NCBI GenBank assembly: GCA_020796225.1
Contig: CM036760.1
Span: 4,396,501 to 4,460,500 of the forward strand
Source: Arion vulgaris
Taxonomy: Eukaryota; Mollusca; Gastropoda; Stylommatophora; Arionidae
Length of the DNA: 64,000 bases
Reading direction: 5' to 3'
Each line of letters begins with the position of its first letter. Position 1 is the first letter of the stretch. The notes beneath the pieces were generated by a model. The model ran no database searches and was not told the DNA's origin. It worked only from the letters and a program-made list of their open reading frames with translations. Position numbers and translations under genes: made by a program. Below, piece after piece: positions 33,625-44,790 of this stretch.

Positions 33625-34340
33625 GTAGCGAAGTTGTTAGTGAACTCGCTCGTATTGCTAGTCTAGGCAATGGATGTCGTAAAACGCTCGTATTGCTAGC
33701 TAGGCAATGGGTGTCGTAAGAACGCTCGTATTGCTAGACTAGGCAATGGGTGTCGTAACAAGGCTCGTATTGCTAGGCTAGGCAATGGATGTCGTAAGAA
33801 CGCTCGTATTGCTAGACTAGGCAATGGGTGTCGTAAGAACTCTCGTATTGCTAGCTAGGCAATGTGTCGGAACTCGTATTGTAGCTAGGCAATGGTGTCG
33901 TAAGAACCTCGTATTGCTAGTCTAGGCAATGGGTGTCATAAGAACTCGTCATTGCTATGTCTAGCATATTTGTTTGTCGTATGCTAACGCTCGTATTGCT
34001 AGTCTGAGGCAATGTGTATGTAAAGAACGCTCGATTGCTAGTCTAGGCAATGGGTGTCGTAACAACGCTCGTATTGCTTGTCTAGGCAATGGGTGTCGTA
34101 ACAACGCTCGTATTGCTAGTCTAGGCAATGGGTGTCGTAACAACGCTCGTATTGCTTGTCTAGGCAATGGGTGTCGTAACAACGCTCGTATTGCTAGTCT
34201 AGGCAATGGGTGTCGTAACAACGCTCGTATTGCTAGTCTAGGCAATGGATGTCGTAAGAACTCTCGTATTGCTAGTCTAGGCAATCGATGTCGTAAGAAC
34301 TCTCGTATTGCTAGTCTAGGCAATGGATGTCGTAAGTAAT
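33625..34340 (+). repeat. 39-bp array starting in an S4 SINE head, about 18 copies
   Basis: The unit aacgctcgtattgctagtct aggcaatgggtgtcgtaag includes the imperfect palindrome ttgctagtctaggcaa. The left edge, gtagcgaagttgttagtgaactcgct, matches the S4 tRNA-like head at 43260-43299 (minus), and the first monomer follows without a break. Thirteen codons per unit keep frames open on both strands (33974-34339 plus, 33961-34407 minus). Copies 33640-34030 carry deletions. Confidence 0.85.
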
Positions 34341-34344
34341 AAGG

Positions 34345-35527
34345 GTAAGTGGTTCTAATTCTTTGTTTGTTTATTTGTTTGTTCGGATGCTCTTTATACT
34401 TGTACATTGTCTATTTATTGATAATATTCTTGGCTTCCGTTGTTTCCCCAAGGGTTCATAATAAATAAAGTAAGCTTACGCGCAAAAATCAGTCCGATGC
34501 TCCATATTAGGCGCCATGGCTACTTCTGAATTCATAGCAGGCACGCAGGTAAAAAATAAAGTAATAAATGAACAATGAAATGGAATATAAATGTAATAAA
34601 ATTCATTGGATTTAGTCACGGCCCTGACCTACATTACCCGTTCCAGTGATCTACTTTCACCAACCCCTTGGTCGTAACCTTCAACTTGTCACCTTGATGT
34701 TATTAAAGCATCCCGCACCTTTTCGCACCACCTGCAACATCACCTCATTTGACGTTACAGTACATCCATTTCTTACAGCCTGTGCTGTCGGCATTAAAAA
34801 CGGAAGAACCTCTTACTTCCATCATTGTCAAAATGAGTTCCTCTTCCACGAGGGAGAGTCCAGTGACAATAAGATTGTGGTGGAAGTAAAGATACGTGAA
34901 AGGGAAGCTAAGGGGGTGGAAGCAGGGGACGATGGCGATGAGTAGGGCGTAGGAGCTGATATTCAATTGTTTAGTTGGTGATGTTAATGGTAATTTTCCG
35001 CATATTTTATGTATAGTGGGAAGATGGGATAAATGGACGTATTGAATAGGGTATCGTGCATAAAATTAAACAGATTACAAGGGTTGATGTGTGTAACCTG
35101 GACAATATCTTATGTGGATGTCCCGGTTTTTTACACCATTAAGAAGAGAGGTTTATTTAATAGTTAAGTGGTTTAGAAAATATAAGCTTCTTCACTTTTT
35201 TATGTGTTGTTTTTTAAAACTTTTCTGATTGGTCAAATGTAATTGGAGGGTGGGATGAAGGCAAGGGAATGGTGTCTACACCAAGTTCCATTACAAGGCA
35301 AACCCAACCAGAAAGGCTCATAAATCTATCCAGCTTATTCGGCCATTATAATGGAGGTGTGGGATTGCGAGTTACATTATGCAAAATTTGTAATTATAGA
35401 CGCGGCTTTGCCCGGATGTGTGATTGCATGATTTTAGTTGTTCAGTTTGCAATTTTCATTGGCGCCATTGTGTTCAGACGACATTTTAAAAAAGGGAATA
35501 TTTTATTAAGAGATTAACTTTGAATAT
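34345..35527. other. No firm feature; ORF 34646-34945 unassigned
   Basis: The ORF (99 aa, plus) encodes a mixed-composition peptide ending in an acidic stretch EAGDDGDE and has no motif I know. An antisense frame overlaps it. No splice sites, start context or repeats support it. ORF 35269-35517 is equally unsupported. Confidence 0.35.
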
Positions 35528-35785
35528 TAGTCAACGAGCTTCTTCTTCTTCGAGCGCTTGATGTCGATCACTTGTTAATCACTCTTTGTGATTTCTATGT
35601 GATCTCAGCCTAAAAACGATTGCGAGGCGTGCCAGTTATGCGCATACAAGTAGGCCAGCACATTTGATTTATGTGACACTTTTTATTTACTAAGGTAGCT
35701 TCCCTAGACCCCTACCTCAGTCGCCTCTTACAACATGCCTTGTAGGTCACAGTGTTACTATTATTTGCTCTCCTGGCTTTGCACG
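35528..35785 (-). repeat. Dispersed repeat R1 (minus)
   Basis: Starts with cttcttcttcttcg at the left, then cacttgttaatcac, gtgatttctatgtgatc, aggtagcttccctagacc and cttacaacatgccttgtagg. Near full length. Confidence 0.85.
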
Positions 35786-35994
35786 GACTGGTCGTCATCA
35801 TAGAACTTTGGACGCTTACATAGTTGCTCCGATACCCTCCCCATCAAATCTAGCAGCTTCCAGCAACGCAACACACCATTTCGATGTTGCAATCTGTATT
35901 TGTGCAAACATTCTGTGCACAGTAAGTACTATGCCGCTGTAAGTTTCAGAAATCTTAAAGAAATTGTGAAATGATTCTACTATACTCCACTTTG

Positions 35995-36445
35995 ATATCA
36001 GAAAGAGAGTCGTGCAGTGCTGCATGGAGTCATTGCTGACATACGGATGCTAGTCATGTACAATGAACAGACGGAACTGGAAATCACAGAGGTATGGTTT
36101 TACAGAGGAGTAGTGAGAGTCCCATGAACTGCTAGAGTTACTGGTGTGGAGGTGATGTGTGTGGTCGGGGCACGGAGCAAGCTTGTCGTCAATGTGGGAG
36201 GGAGGTAGTCATCCTCTTTCTGGCATGGGATGAGAAAAGGATATTTAAAACATACTGTAACAACTGGTAAAATCGAGAGGACACGGGACAGAGGAAGACA
36301 GAGAAAGAGAGAGAGAATTTTGTATAGCCTGACGTCATGGCACCGGGACAGCGTCGACGTCTGAGATGATGATAAACACCAGAGACAGAGATTTGTGGAG
36401 ATACATAATCGCCTACTCCAGCCGGCACGGCACCTTTTGATGATC
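35995..36445 (+). mobile_element. LINE-A 3' fragment
   Basis: The + strand retains ..QCCMESLLTYGC.SCTMNRR.. and VWFYRGVVRVP as clear relatives of CYIEQILTYGCESWTINKQ. The end ccggcacggcaccttttgatgat is a modified LINE-A terminus. Many indels, no long frame. Confidence 0.75.
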
Positions 36446-37344
36446 AGGAGACTCAACAACTTCATTTCCAACCAGCTCTGCAAGAAATGCAGTTATACGA
36501 ATGTGCAAATATCCGAGCGTTTTATCCAACGTAATAGATATGATACTGTACTTGAAAGTACAACATTTATATTTTTACAATTTTCTCATATTGTTTCTGT
36601 GCGACTCTTCAAGCTGAAAACAATGAAACCCATTATAAGACCCAACAGCCGATAGTCGTAAACACAGATTAAATTAAATCTACTTTATTTTATTTTCAGC
36701 TGCAATTTGCATAAAGATAGCGCGCTATGCTGGCAGTTAATGTGTTTTGAATGAACAACAATGAAGCTGAATGCAGATGAAGTTTGATTCTTTAAATGTT
36801 AATTGTATGGAATAGAATATGTCACACTCAGAAAAAGGTGATGTTGTTATATGTAATGCTAACATAAGATATCAATCAGGGGTTCTCAAACTCTCAGGTT
36901 TCGTAAGAGAAATGGTGGGCGTCTGTAAGTTGTAGCTCTAAGAGAAAACATACGCTCTGAAGGTTTCAAAGAAGAAGATAAAGGGTTTTTCCTTTCTCTG
37001 TTCCGTAATTTATGCTTACCGATAGGTATCCCGGCAAGACGGGAAAACCGTGAGAGAAACCCTAGTAGATACATCAATCAAAACAGAACGGGAGTTGTTA
37101 GCCTAAACACACTGAGATACATGATTGGGATGAGATCGGAACAATTATGGACATGTCCGATGTGCGATGAAGATGATCCTAAAAAAAACAATGATCACTG
37201 AATCTTGTTCAATTTTTTAGTCTCGAGACATGTAAAGAAACTATGTCGAGATTCTATGACTTGGATCTACACAACTTGCATCTTTCTTTAAAAGGAGATG
37301 GTTTGCTACCAGCATGAAGCCATCGGCGCTATCTTTGAAGTGAT
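36446..37344. other. No feature seen
   Basis: AT-rich single-copy sequence. Near the right end (37120-37230) gatgagatcggaacaatta..gtccgatgtgcgatgaagat is reminiscent of the R2 3' end, but the match is weak. Confidence 0.4.
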
Positions 37345-37570
37345 GCCCGTCTGCCCAGCGTATTCGTAGCGCGTTGGACTACGGGTGACTATCCTCTGTG
37401 TGTGCGGGTTCAATTCCGCGGGATGGCAGAAAAAGCCACAGATTCCCCAGATTTACGGTATTTGTGGCACCGAACCGAAGGGTCACGATGTCCATGGCAC
37501 CGAGCCGAAGAGATGAAAAGCTCAAGTGCTTCTGGATCGAAAAAAAAATCTTCCAAGTGTTCCCTGATCT
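37345..37570 (+). mobile_element. tRNA-derived SINE, family S5
   Basis: Head: cgtattcgtagcgcgttgga (A box) and tgcgggttcaattccgcg (B box). The body carries two copies of the motif gtggcaccga(a/g)ccgaagggt-cacgatgtc. It ends ctcaagtgcttctggatcg with a run of nine a. The + strand twin of 28078-28280. Confidence 0.85.
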
Positions 37571-37624
37571 TATCTATCCGTAAATTGTCACTGAATAATC
37601 TGATACCAATTTGGATATTTATAT

Positions 37625-38112
37625 AGCCTGTGCGTTGCCGGGGCCCACACGAGGAACAAATAATAGTACCACTGCGACCTAAATGGCACGTCAGATAGAG
37701 GAAGGGGCCTAGGGAAGCTTTATTTGTAAAAAAAAACAAGTGTCCCAGAAATCGGATGTGCTGTCTACTTGTATCTTCATAACTGTCACAACGTAAATCT
37801 CTCTTAAACTCAGATAGACATGCACATCACAAATAGTGGTTTAACAAGTGGTTCACCGAGTGGTTATCGGGTGTCCAAATTTGGGGTTTAAAGAATAGAA
37901 CCACTGTTACCTGCCACGCATGTCGTAAGAGGCGAATAAGGAGGTATCGATGAAATCGGATGCACGTGTCCTAAACATGTATAAGTCTATGTGTTTATGG
38001 ACCTAACAAACCAATGTGCAACGTATACACGTTCTTGGCAAAGATCAAACATATCACAAAGAGTGATTAAAATTGGTTGTAAAGAACGAACGCAAAGAAG
38101 AAGAAGAACAAG
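37625..38112 (+). repeat. R1 (37625-37855) followed directly by R1b (37856-38112)
   Basis: First copy: gcgttgccggggcccacacg, agaaatcggatgtgctg and tagtggtttaacaagtggt, but without an (aag) tail. The second starts gagtggttatcgggtgtcca, has ctgccacgcatgtcgtaaga, and ends in aaagaagaagaagaac. R1b either inserted in the R1 tail or arose by recombination. Confidence 0.75.
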
Positions 38113-38460
38113 AGGTCAATATGGAGCTTTCAAAGAAGAAAGTTAATGATAATGATATTTGTAACAAAATAATTTGTTTAATACAATTTGTTTAATATAA
38201 TTTGTTTAATACTGTCAAATAAAATGTATTTTGTCTTAAATAAAAACATAAGCGGTATAAATTTACAACTGCTGGTTCTTGGTTGTATTATTATCTGTAA
38301 CAAACTGGTTAAGTTGCTTTCGTTAAGTTTCACAGGTCGTGTGTTCGAATTTGAAAATATCAGAAGAAACAACCAAAGTTCTGTAGACAAGTTATGAGAA
38401 AAAAACAAGTTAACTGAATTTAACGTTCTTTTATATTGCATTACTTTAAATATCGTTTCT
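38113..38460. other. No feature; short direct repeats of aatttgtttaata
   Basis: AT-rich spacer with taatttgtttaatac near 38170-38210 three times. The ORFs here are accidental. Confidence 0.5.
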
Positions 38461-38790
38461 ATATTTTAGACTAATTTACTGTACTTAACTTGACTATTTG
38501 TAACCTTCCTGTACATACTGTATGCTACTTAACTTGACTATTTGTAACCTTTCTGTACATACTGTACGCTACTTAACTTGACTATTTGTAACCTTCCTGT
38601 ACATACTGTACGCTACTTAACTTGACTATTTGTAACCTTTCTGTACATACTGTACGCTACTTAACTTGACTATTTGTAACCTTCCTGTACATACTGTACG
38701 CTACTTAACTTGACTATTTGTAACCTTCCTGTACATACTGTACGCTACTTAACTTGACTATTTGTAACCTTCTTGTACATACTGTACGTA
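38461..38790. repeat. 44-bp minisatellite, about 7 copies
   Basis: The unit tgtacatactgtacgctact taacttgactatttgtaacc ttcc has alternating cttcc/ctttc variants. No similarity to other repeats in the window. Confidence 0.95.
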
Positions 38791-38799
38791 GCGAAACTA

Positions 38800-39375
38800 T
38801 GCTATACTTTTTGTTACTGTATTTTAATTTACATTACTTTATTAGTCATTACTTTAATTTGCATTACGTTACCATCCATTACTTCACTTTACATTACTTT
38901 ACGTTACATTAGTTCATATTACTTTACGTTATCTTACAATACTTTACATTTCTTAACATTACATTATTTTAAATTATTATGCACAAATTTACTAAGTATT
39001 ACTTTACTTTACATTAATTTACTTTGCATTGTTTTATTTGTTATTACTTCCGTTTGTCTTTATTAACTTTACATTACTTTTCTATTACGTTATTTTGTAT
39101 TGTTTTACATTTCATTTATTTACTTTACATTACCTTAAATTACATTAGTTTACTTCACATCACCTTACTTCACATTAGTTTACTTTAATTACGTTACATT
39201 ACTTTACATTACTTTACTTACATTACTTTACTTTACATTACTTTACTTTGCATTACTTTACTTTACTTTACATTACATTACTTTACATTACATTACTTTG
39301 CTTTGCATTACTTTGCTGTGCATTATTTTACTTTGCATTACTTTACTTTGCATTACTTTACTTTGCATTAGTATA
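38800..39375. repeat. Degenerate ttacattactt-type simple repeat
   Basis: Continuous (tttac)n/(attactttac)n sequence with drift, becoming more regular at 39180-39370 (tttgcattactttac). Low complexity, no gene. Confidence 0.9.
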
Positions 39376-39439
39376 CATTAATTAATATTCTGTTTTGTAT
39401 AGACTTCTAATATCTTCACAAATTCCCTGTGAGAGAGGA

Positions 39440-39870
39440 CGTGTACATGATTCAAGTAATAGTGGCTAATCTACAACCTTAACCAGACTGCAAGAATTCC
39501 AAGTCAAGTGTGGAGCAACTAGACAAGAAGGCTATGCTGGTAGTCAAAGAAGAATAGTAAACCAACAAAGTACCGGGTTCGTTAGTTGCCACACGCTGAG
39601 AGATATACTGTGGAGGACAGGACCATGCGGTATATTTTCTCAGTATGATGCAAGTCTTCGAAATGCCGCTCCTTAAATGTGTTTTTTTTAAAAATAACCT
39701 TCAATTGCAATTTTGTTTACGTTGCTTATGCCGCCCCGTTTTCGGTGCCGCCTGCTGCGGTTGACTCTTTGCATCATAGCACATCACGGCCCTAGTGGAG
39801 GAGATCTGAGCACTAATGGACTAATTAGTTCGACGTGCAGTGATGATGATCTGGCAACTAAACTAAACTA
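39440..39870 (+). repeat. Dispersed repeat R2, most complete copy
   Basis: Starts near gacgtgtacatgattcaagt and runs through gtggagcaactagacaagaa, agtaaaccaacaaag and ccacacgctgagag. After an unrelated stretch (39620-39790) it ends gaggagatctgagcactaat..gcagtgatgatgatctgg..aactaaactaaac. The 3' end is the seed of the array at 13530-14300. Confidence 0.7.
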
Positions 39871-40439
39871 ATTACAAAAAAAAGTGGAAAAAAGTGAAAC
39901 TTATATTAAAAGTCAAACACAAAAACGCTTCCCCAAATGGTTTCTCTCAACAACAAAACTAATTTAAACATGAACGTCACTTATCTAAAGACTTCAAGAT
40001 AACCATCACTAAACATCGGTTGACTTCAAGAAGTAGCTACATAAATACACATACGTATGAAGTCCCTCTCAACGTACCTAACATATACACACGGACACGT
40101 AAACATATATCTGGGGAAACCCCTATGCTATTTCGAATACAATCTTTAACCACGCCCTGAATACGAAATTGATATCAAAGAAAAGCAGGACTGGGGAAAA
40201 GAAAAAAAACAAGCTTGAAGCGAGTAGTTAATACTCATTGAGACGCCCACCCGCATGTGAGTAAAAGCATACGTCCTTGCAGACTTGACATCTATTAAAA
40301 CGGTTAGTATATACATGTAGTTGCCAGTGTGGTTGCGGATGCTCAGGAAGAGTCAAGAACACCTGTGTAGAAGACTTGCCTGGATATCCTTTGAAATTCT
40401 GGAAAATTAAACTGTCGAAAATATTCTGAAATATTGAAG
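39871..40439. other. No feature seen
   Basis: A-rich single-copy sequence. The short minus-strand ORF at 40228-40446 resembles nothing known to me. Confidence 0.4.
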
Positions 40440-41100
40440 AGTCCACTTAGTTGAAATATTGGATAAATGCAAGCTGTGTAAACATGAAATATTGAGGTCC
40501 ACTTAGTTGAAATATTGGATAAATGCAAGCTGTAAAAATATATAATATTGTGGAGTTCACTTAACATCATGATGGTGATGAGTATCATGCTAGTGATGAG
40601 TATCATGCTAGTGATGAGTATAGTGATGGTGATGAGTATGATGATGAGTACGGTGAAGAGTATCCCGATGGTGATGAGTATCATTATGATGATGAGTATT
40701 ATGATGGTGATGAGTATTATGATGGTGATGAGTATTATGATGGTGATGAGTATTATGATGGTGATGAATATTATGATGGTGATGAGTATGATGAGGAGTA
40801 TCATTATGGTGATGAGTATCATGTTGGTGATTAGTATAATTATGGTAATGTGTATTATGATGGTAATGTGTATTATGATGGTAATGTGTATTATGATGGT
40901 GATGAGTATCATGATGGTGATGAGTATGGTGATGAGTATGGTGATGAGTATGGTGATGAGTATGGTGATGAGTATGGTGATGAGTATGGTGATGAGTATG
41001 GTGATGAGTATGGTGATGAGTATGGTGATGTGTATTATGATAGTGATGAGTATAACAATGGAGAGTATGAATAATGATGATGATGATGATGATGATAATG
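40440..41100. repeat. Direct duplication, then (gatgagtat)-type array
   Basis: 40440-40540 has two copies of ccacttagttgaaatattgg ataaatgcaagctgt. From about 40565 to 41075 follows an array of 12- to 18-bp variants (tatggtgatgag, tattatgatggtgatgag). It ends in (gat)n. Long Met/Ile-rich, His/Thr-rich and Tyr/Asp/Gly-rich ORFs on both strands are products of the repeat. Confidence 0.93.
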
Positions 41101-41156
41101 ATGATGCTGAGCATGATGAAACTGAGGACGATGATTATATACGTAGTAAACCAACA

Positions 41157-41400
41157 TGAGCGTCTGTAGCTCAAGCGGTAGTGAGCTCGATCACAGACCC
41201 AAGCGTACCTGGTTCAAACCCCACGGTGGGCAAGTTTGAAAGCAAATTCGTTTCCGTCGGATTTTTACAAAAAGGAAAAATAGACCTCACCATTCAGAAA
41301 GCAATGGCAAACTACTGAACGTATAAGTGGTGCCTAGAAATCAACGACTCGTTTACTGTGGTTGATAGCTACGTCCTTTGGGACATACCCCGATTTTCAT
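41157..41400 (+). mobile_element. tRNA-derived SINE, family S1
   Basis: Head: gcgtctgtagctcaagcggt (A box) and cctggttcaaaccccacgg (B box). Body: cggatttttacaaaaaggaa, cattcagaaagcaatggcaa, actactgaacgtataagtgg and tacgtcctttgggacat. The best-preserved copy of S1 here. Confidence 0.9.
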
Positions 41401-41639
41401 TTTCAAATCAACATAGAACTGACGGCCTTTGTATCTACAAGCTGCAGAAAATGCCGAGGATGAAATCTAAATACTTCAAGACAAGTGGTTCAATAATGAT
41501 GATGATTAAATATTTCTTTATTTATGTTTTCACAATGAAATACATATTGGTTGTATCTAAACCAAAAAAAAATACGCAGAATAAACCAGAACACAGTTGT
41601 CAAAATAAATGATAAACTGTGTGAACTCAGCATCATCAA

Positions 41640-41935
41640 GGTGCGTATACTTTATAGGACGTTGCTCTCTTTGCAGCACATCTGAAATTCACTCTGTCTC
41701 TTGCTAGTTCACCCACTTGAACGATGGTCATGTTCATGGTTTCTTTAATATCTTGTAGCCATCTTCTTCTTGGTCTGCCTCTGCCTCTGCGTCCTGGGAC
41801 CCTGCCTTCTAGTATTGTTCTTTCCAGGCCATCGTGACGCTTGATGTTACCAAAGTATGTAATTTTTCTGTATAGTATGTTGTTTATCAGCCAATTCTCT
41901 TTAACATTTAGTTCTTTCAGGACATCAGTGTTCGT
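41640..41935 (-). mobile_element. LINE-F polymerase C-terminus
   Basis: Minus strand encodes YFGNIKRHDGLERTILEGRV, then PGRRGRGRPRRRWLQDIKET and MNMTIVQVGELARDRVNFR. This is the standard C-terminal block of a non-LTR polymerase ORF (GRGRPR.RW..DI, A.DR..W/F). A short frame break occurs near the end. Confidence 0.85.
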
Positions 41936-42124
41936 TTGAACTCATACAATAATATAAAAGAAAACATTTAAAAAAGATGCATTTAATAAAATATAGAAAG
42001 AAGAGATCAAACAAAAAGTGCATTGCAGAAAAATATCACGCCAGGTAAGACAGCATTGCCAACAGAAGTTCGAAACATATTAAGGTAAAATAAAAAATTA
42101 ATGATTTTTTAAAGAAATATAAAA

Positions 42125-42245
42125 TGGAAGGAATTCAGGAGAGGTGATAAAATTACAGACATATCTGGTTAAATACTAGTAACAATTGTTATAAGACAGA
42201 AAAGATGGAAATATGTTGGGCATTTTGAAAAAAAAAATCAGTGTT
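42125..42245 (+). mobile_element. LINE-B fragment
   Basis: The + strand reads ..FRRGDKITDISG.., then RQKRWKYVGHF, matching FRRRDEIGEISGQP..KGRRWRYVEH at 53024-53230 (minus). Ends after about 40 codons in an A-rich run. Confidence 0.7.
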
Positions 42246-42354
42246 TTAAAAAACAATTGTACGCTATGAGTAGTTTTTGTTTGTATCTATCTCTGTTTAT
42301 TTAACTTTTTGCTATATTCATTATTGAGTCATTGATCTCACTACAACCTCAATA

Positions 42355-42500
42355 GACGAATTTAAAACTAAGTACTGTAGTTTTACCAAACACACATACA
42401 ATAACGATAAACAGCAACGTTTCGACCAAAAAACTTTTATCAAGCAAAGGATAAAATGTAAGTGAATTTCTTTACTTCTGACGTAGCACACAACATATAA
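42355..42500 (-). mobile_element. Fragment with hammerhead-like core (Penelope-like element?)
   Basis: Minus strand contains cttgataaaagttttttggtcgaaacgttgct in two adjoining parts, cttgataaaagtt and ttggtcgaaacgttgct. The same block is at 51840-51868 (plus) and 61478-61510 (minus). See the finding on the hammerhead-like fold. Confidence 0.5.
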
Positions 42501-42597
42501 AAGACAACAACAAATTCCTAACGGTCATCATCATCATACTAATCATTTTAGGGCCGTTAGAAATTGACCTGACATGGCATAACTTGATTAGAGAATA
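42501..42597. other. Spacer between repeats
   Basis: No feature seen. Confidence 0.4.
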
Positions 42598-42850
42598 ATA
42601 ATAATTCCTCTCGTACCGTTATACGTTACATAGGGCCTGCAAGTAATTTCTCCATACCGCTCTATCCTGGGCAACTCGATCAAGCTCCTCCATGGAACTG
42701 AGACCGATATTTCCTGCCTCTCTCAGCAAAGTTCGTTTCAGGGTCTCTTTAAGTCGACCTCTCTTTCTTGAACCCTTTGCATCCCACTTCAATGCCTGCT
42801 TTGATATTCGTTGATCATATCTCCTCAAGGTGTGCCCAACATATCTAAAC
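42598..42850 (-). mobile_element. LINE-B 3' end
   Basis: The open frame 42619-42828 on the minus strand encodes RRYDQRISKQALKWDAKGSR, KRGRLKETLKRTLLREAG and ..VAQDRAVWRNYLQALC. The 3' terminus, ..cggtacgagaggaatt followed by (att)n, is shared with 47555-47810, 52868-53290 and 53363-53670. Confidence 0.88.
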
Positions 42851-42931
42851 GATTAGAGAATAGATAGATTCCATTATTTGCAAAATTCAGCTACTCAGTT
42901 TTTGTTTGTTTTTCGTTCTTTGCAGGTCTGA

Positions 42932-43470
42932 TCTTCTTCTTCGACTTCGAACACTTCATATCGTTCACTTGTTAAAGTCCTCTTTGTGATTTGTATATGT
43001 TGTGATTCTAAGAGCGATTGGAAAAAAAAAGTAAAGGAACCCTTTCAAACCTCGTGGTATATAGATCAATACAGTGTTAGGTCTGTATTTTTCATTGACC
43101 GTCGGCACACGATGGGGGATGTGGTCAGCATCACCCCGCCGCCTTTACTTTCCCAGAGCATGTCTGGTACCCACTTGAGGCTGGGTCGACGTGAGAGACG
43201 TCGTCGTCGGGAAAAATTCCACGCACACTGCGAGATTTGAGCCCAGACCACCAGCCTTGAGAAGCGAGTTCACTAACAACTACGCTACCGCAGCTCTACA
43301 GAGTGATTGTACGTTGTGCCAATTATGCGCCTACAAGTAGGCCAGCACATTCGATTTCTGCGACATCTTCTATTTACTAGGTCAGCTTCCCTAGGCGCCT
43401 TCTTCAGTCGCCTCTTACGACATGCCTTGTAGGTCGCAGTGTTACTGTTCTTTGGTCGCTTTGAGATCCC
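42932..43470 (-). repeat. Dispersed repeat R1 (minus), split by an S4 SINE
   Basis: 42932-43020 (cttcttcttcgac..gtgatttgtatatg..agagcgattg) and 43300-43470 (agagtgattgtacgttgtgcc..acgacatgccttgtagg) are the two halves of one R1. The ten-base overlap agagcgattg/agagtgattg is the target-site duplication of the SINE. Confidence 0.85.
43021..43299 (-). mobile_element. tRNA-derived SINE, family S4, full length
   Basis: Minus-strand reading: tgcggtagcgtagttgttag (A box), gtctgggctcaaatctcgc (B box), a GC-rich body with ccgacgacgacgtctctcac, ending ..gggttcctttac and a run of nine t. Insertion into R1 with a 10-bp duplication (43011-43020 and 43300-43309, one mismatch) fixes both ends. Confidence 0.88.
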
Positions 43471-43502
43471 CGTCGCTTTCATATTCATATACTCTCTGTA
43501 GG

Positions 43503-43810
43503 AGATCTCTGTGGTGGCTAAGTGGTTAAACCCTTTGCCTTGTGAATCGAAGGTCTCTGTGGCTAAGTGGTTAAACCCTTTGCCTTGTGAATCGAAGGTC
43601 GTGGGTTCGAATCCGGACCGCGCCTTTCTATTCACGAGTGCAGCTTTTTCAAAGACCCTAGGATTGTTGTTGGGGCTACGGAGTTCGTGCTTTGTGCAAT
43701 ACTCTCGGCAGGTGGCGTGACATTTCTGCAGAAGGACCGAGCCATATGAGGTAAAACCCGGTGCAATGAAGTTATCCTTGGCTTAAAACCCTTTATACCC
43801 TCTGTTATTT
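43503..43810 (+). mobile_element. tRNA-derived SINE, family S3, with duplicated A-box half
   Basis: Head copy 1: 43503-43551 (gatctctgtggtggctaagt ggttaaaccctttgcc..aatcgaa). Head copy 2: 43552-43596 (ggtctctgtggctaagtggt..aatcgaa). Then a single B box ggtcgtgggttcgaatccgg and a full body to aaaaccctttataccctctg. The duplicated segment is the same one amplified at 29.9-31.7 kb. Confidence 0.92.
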
Positions 43811-43819
43811 GCAAAATTC

Positions 43820-44449
43820 AGTTATAATTTTGTTTATATTTTTATCGTTCATTGCAGGTCTGATCCTAAAACATAATTAGTTATGCTAGCGTGAATTTCT
43901 TTGCAGCAGTAATGAATCAATCCTATTTTGTGCACGCTATTATTTTACTTTATTTCATTTCATTTTTTCAGAAAATTCATTTTTGTTTTCGTTGCAGGCA
44001 TTGATCACTGATGTCGTATTTGTATGTTCCGACACAGCGTTCTCCATTGTTTATTTATTTCAGTTACTCAGTATTTAATATTGTTGAAACACCTGCCTGT
44101 ATTCTTTGTTTATATTATGTATGCATGGTGTTCTACTACCTTACCAGTTCTATACATCAACATCAATACTACACACGCGATTCAATAACAAAATATCAGT
44201 TAAAAATTCCCTTTGATGTGACGGTTTTCCAAGCATAATAAGCTTCTCTTGAAAGACATCAGGACTGGGTCTTTTAAAATCTTAATGGATATGCTGTATC
44301 TGTTTTGAATGGTTTTAAATTATTGGCGAATCATATCGATCTTTGACTAAAATCAAGGTGTATGCATTCATAAGTGATGAAGAATTTACAAGGAAAAGTA
44401 AGGAAATCAATTATATGTGAACATTTTAGTATAATAGAATATACATCAC
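43820..44449. other. No feature seen
   Basis: AT-rich single-copy sequence with one ORF (44011-44238) lacking any recognisable domain. Confidence 0.4.
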
Positions 44450-44705
44450 ACGCGTGGTGCCGGTGCTAGCAAATGTAGTAAGGAATAGTACCACTGCTAC
44501 CTACAAGGGATGTTGTTAGAGGAGACTAAAGTAGGGGACTAGGAAAGCTACCATAGTAAATAAAAAGAGTCGCAGAAATCGAATGTGCTTGTCTACTTGT
44601 GGGCGAATAACTGGCACAACGTACAATCGCTTTTAGGCTCAGATCATATAGCTATCACACAGAGTGGTTTAACAAGTGGTCGATAAGAAGCGTTCAAAGA
44701 AGAAG
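44450..44705 (+). repeat. Dispersed repeat R1 (plus)
   Basis: From ggtgccggtgctagcaaatg through tagtaccactgctacctaca, gtcgcagaaatcgaatgtgc and aacaagtggtcgataagaag to caaagaagaaga. Confidence 0.85.
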
Positions 44706-44790
44706 ATATATATAGATGATAGCTAGATACATTCGATAGGTAGAAAGACAGGTAGCAGGACATACATACATGCATATAAATAGATTTGAC

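Noticed and set aside
33961..34407. 148-aa (minus) and 121-aa (plus) Arg/Leu- and Gly/Asn-rich repeat proteins
   Set aside because: The 39-bp unit is a multiple of three, so frames stay open on both strands; deletions break them further left.
34646..34945. 99-aa ORF as a possible gene
   Set aside because: No recognised motif, no splice or start evidence, antisense ORF of similar length; kept only as an unassigned note.
40343..41174. Long Met/Ile/Val, His/Thr and Tyr/Asp/Gly repeat ORFs on both strands
   Set aside because: All follow from the gatgagtat-type repeat; no unique sequence apart from short edges.
41157..41232. Functional tRNA gene
   Set aside because: A and B boxes are present, but the arms do not fold as a tRNA and the sequence continues into a SINE body; the same applies to the S2-S6 heads.
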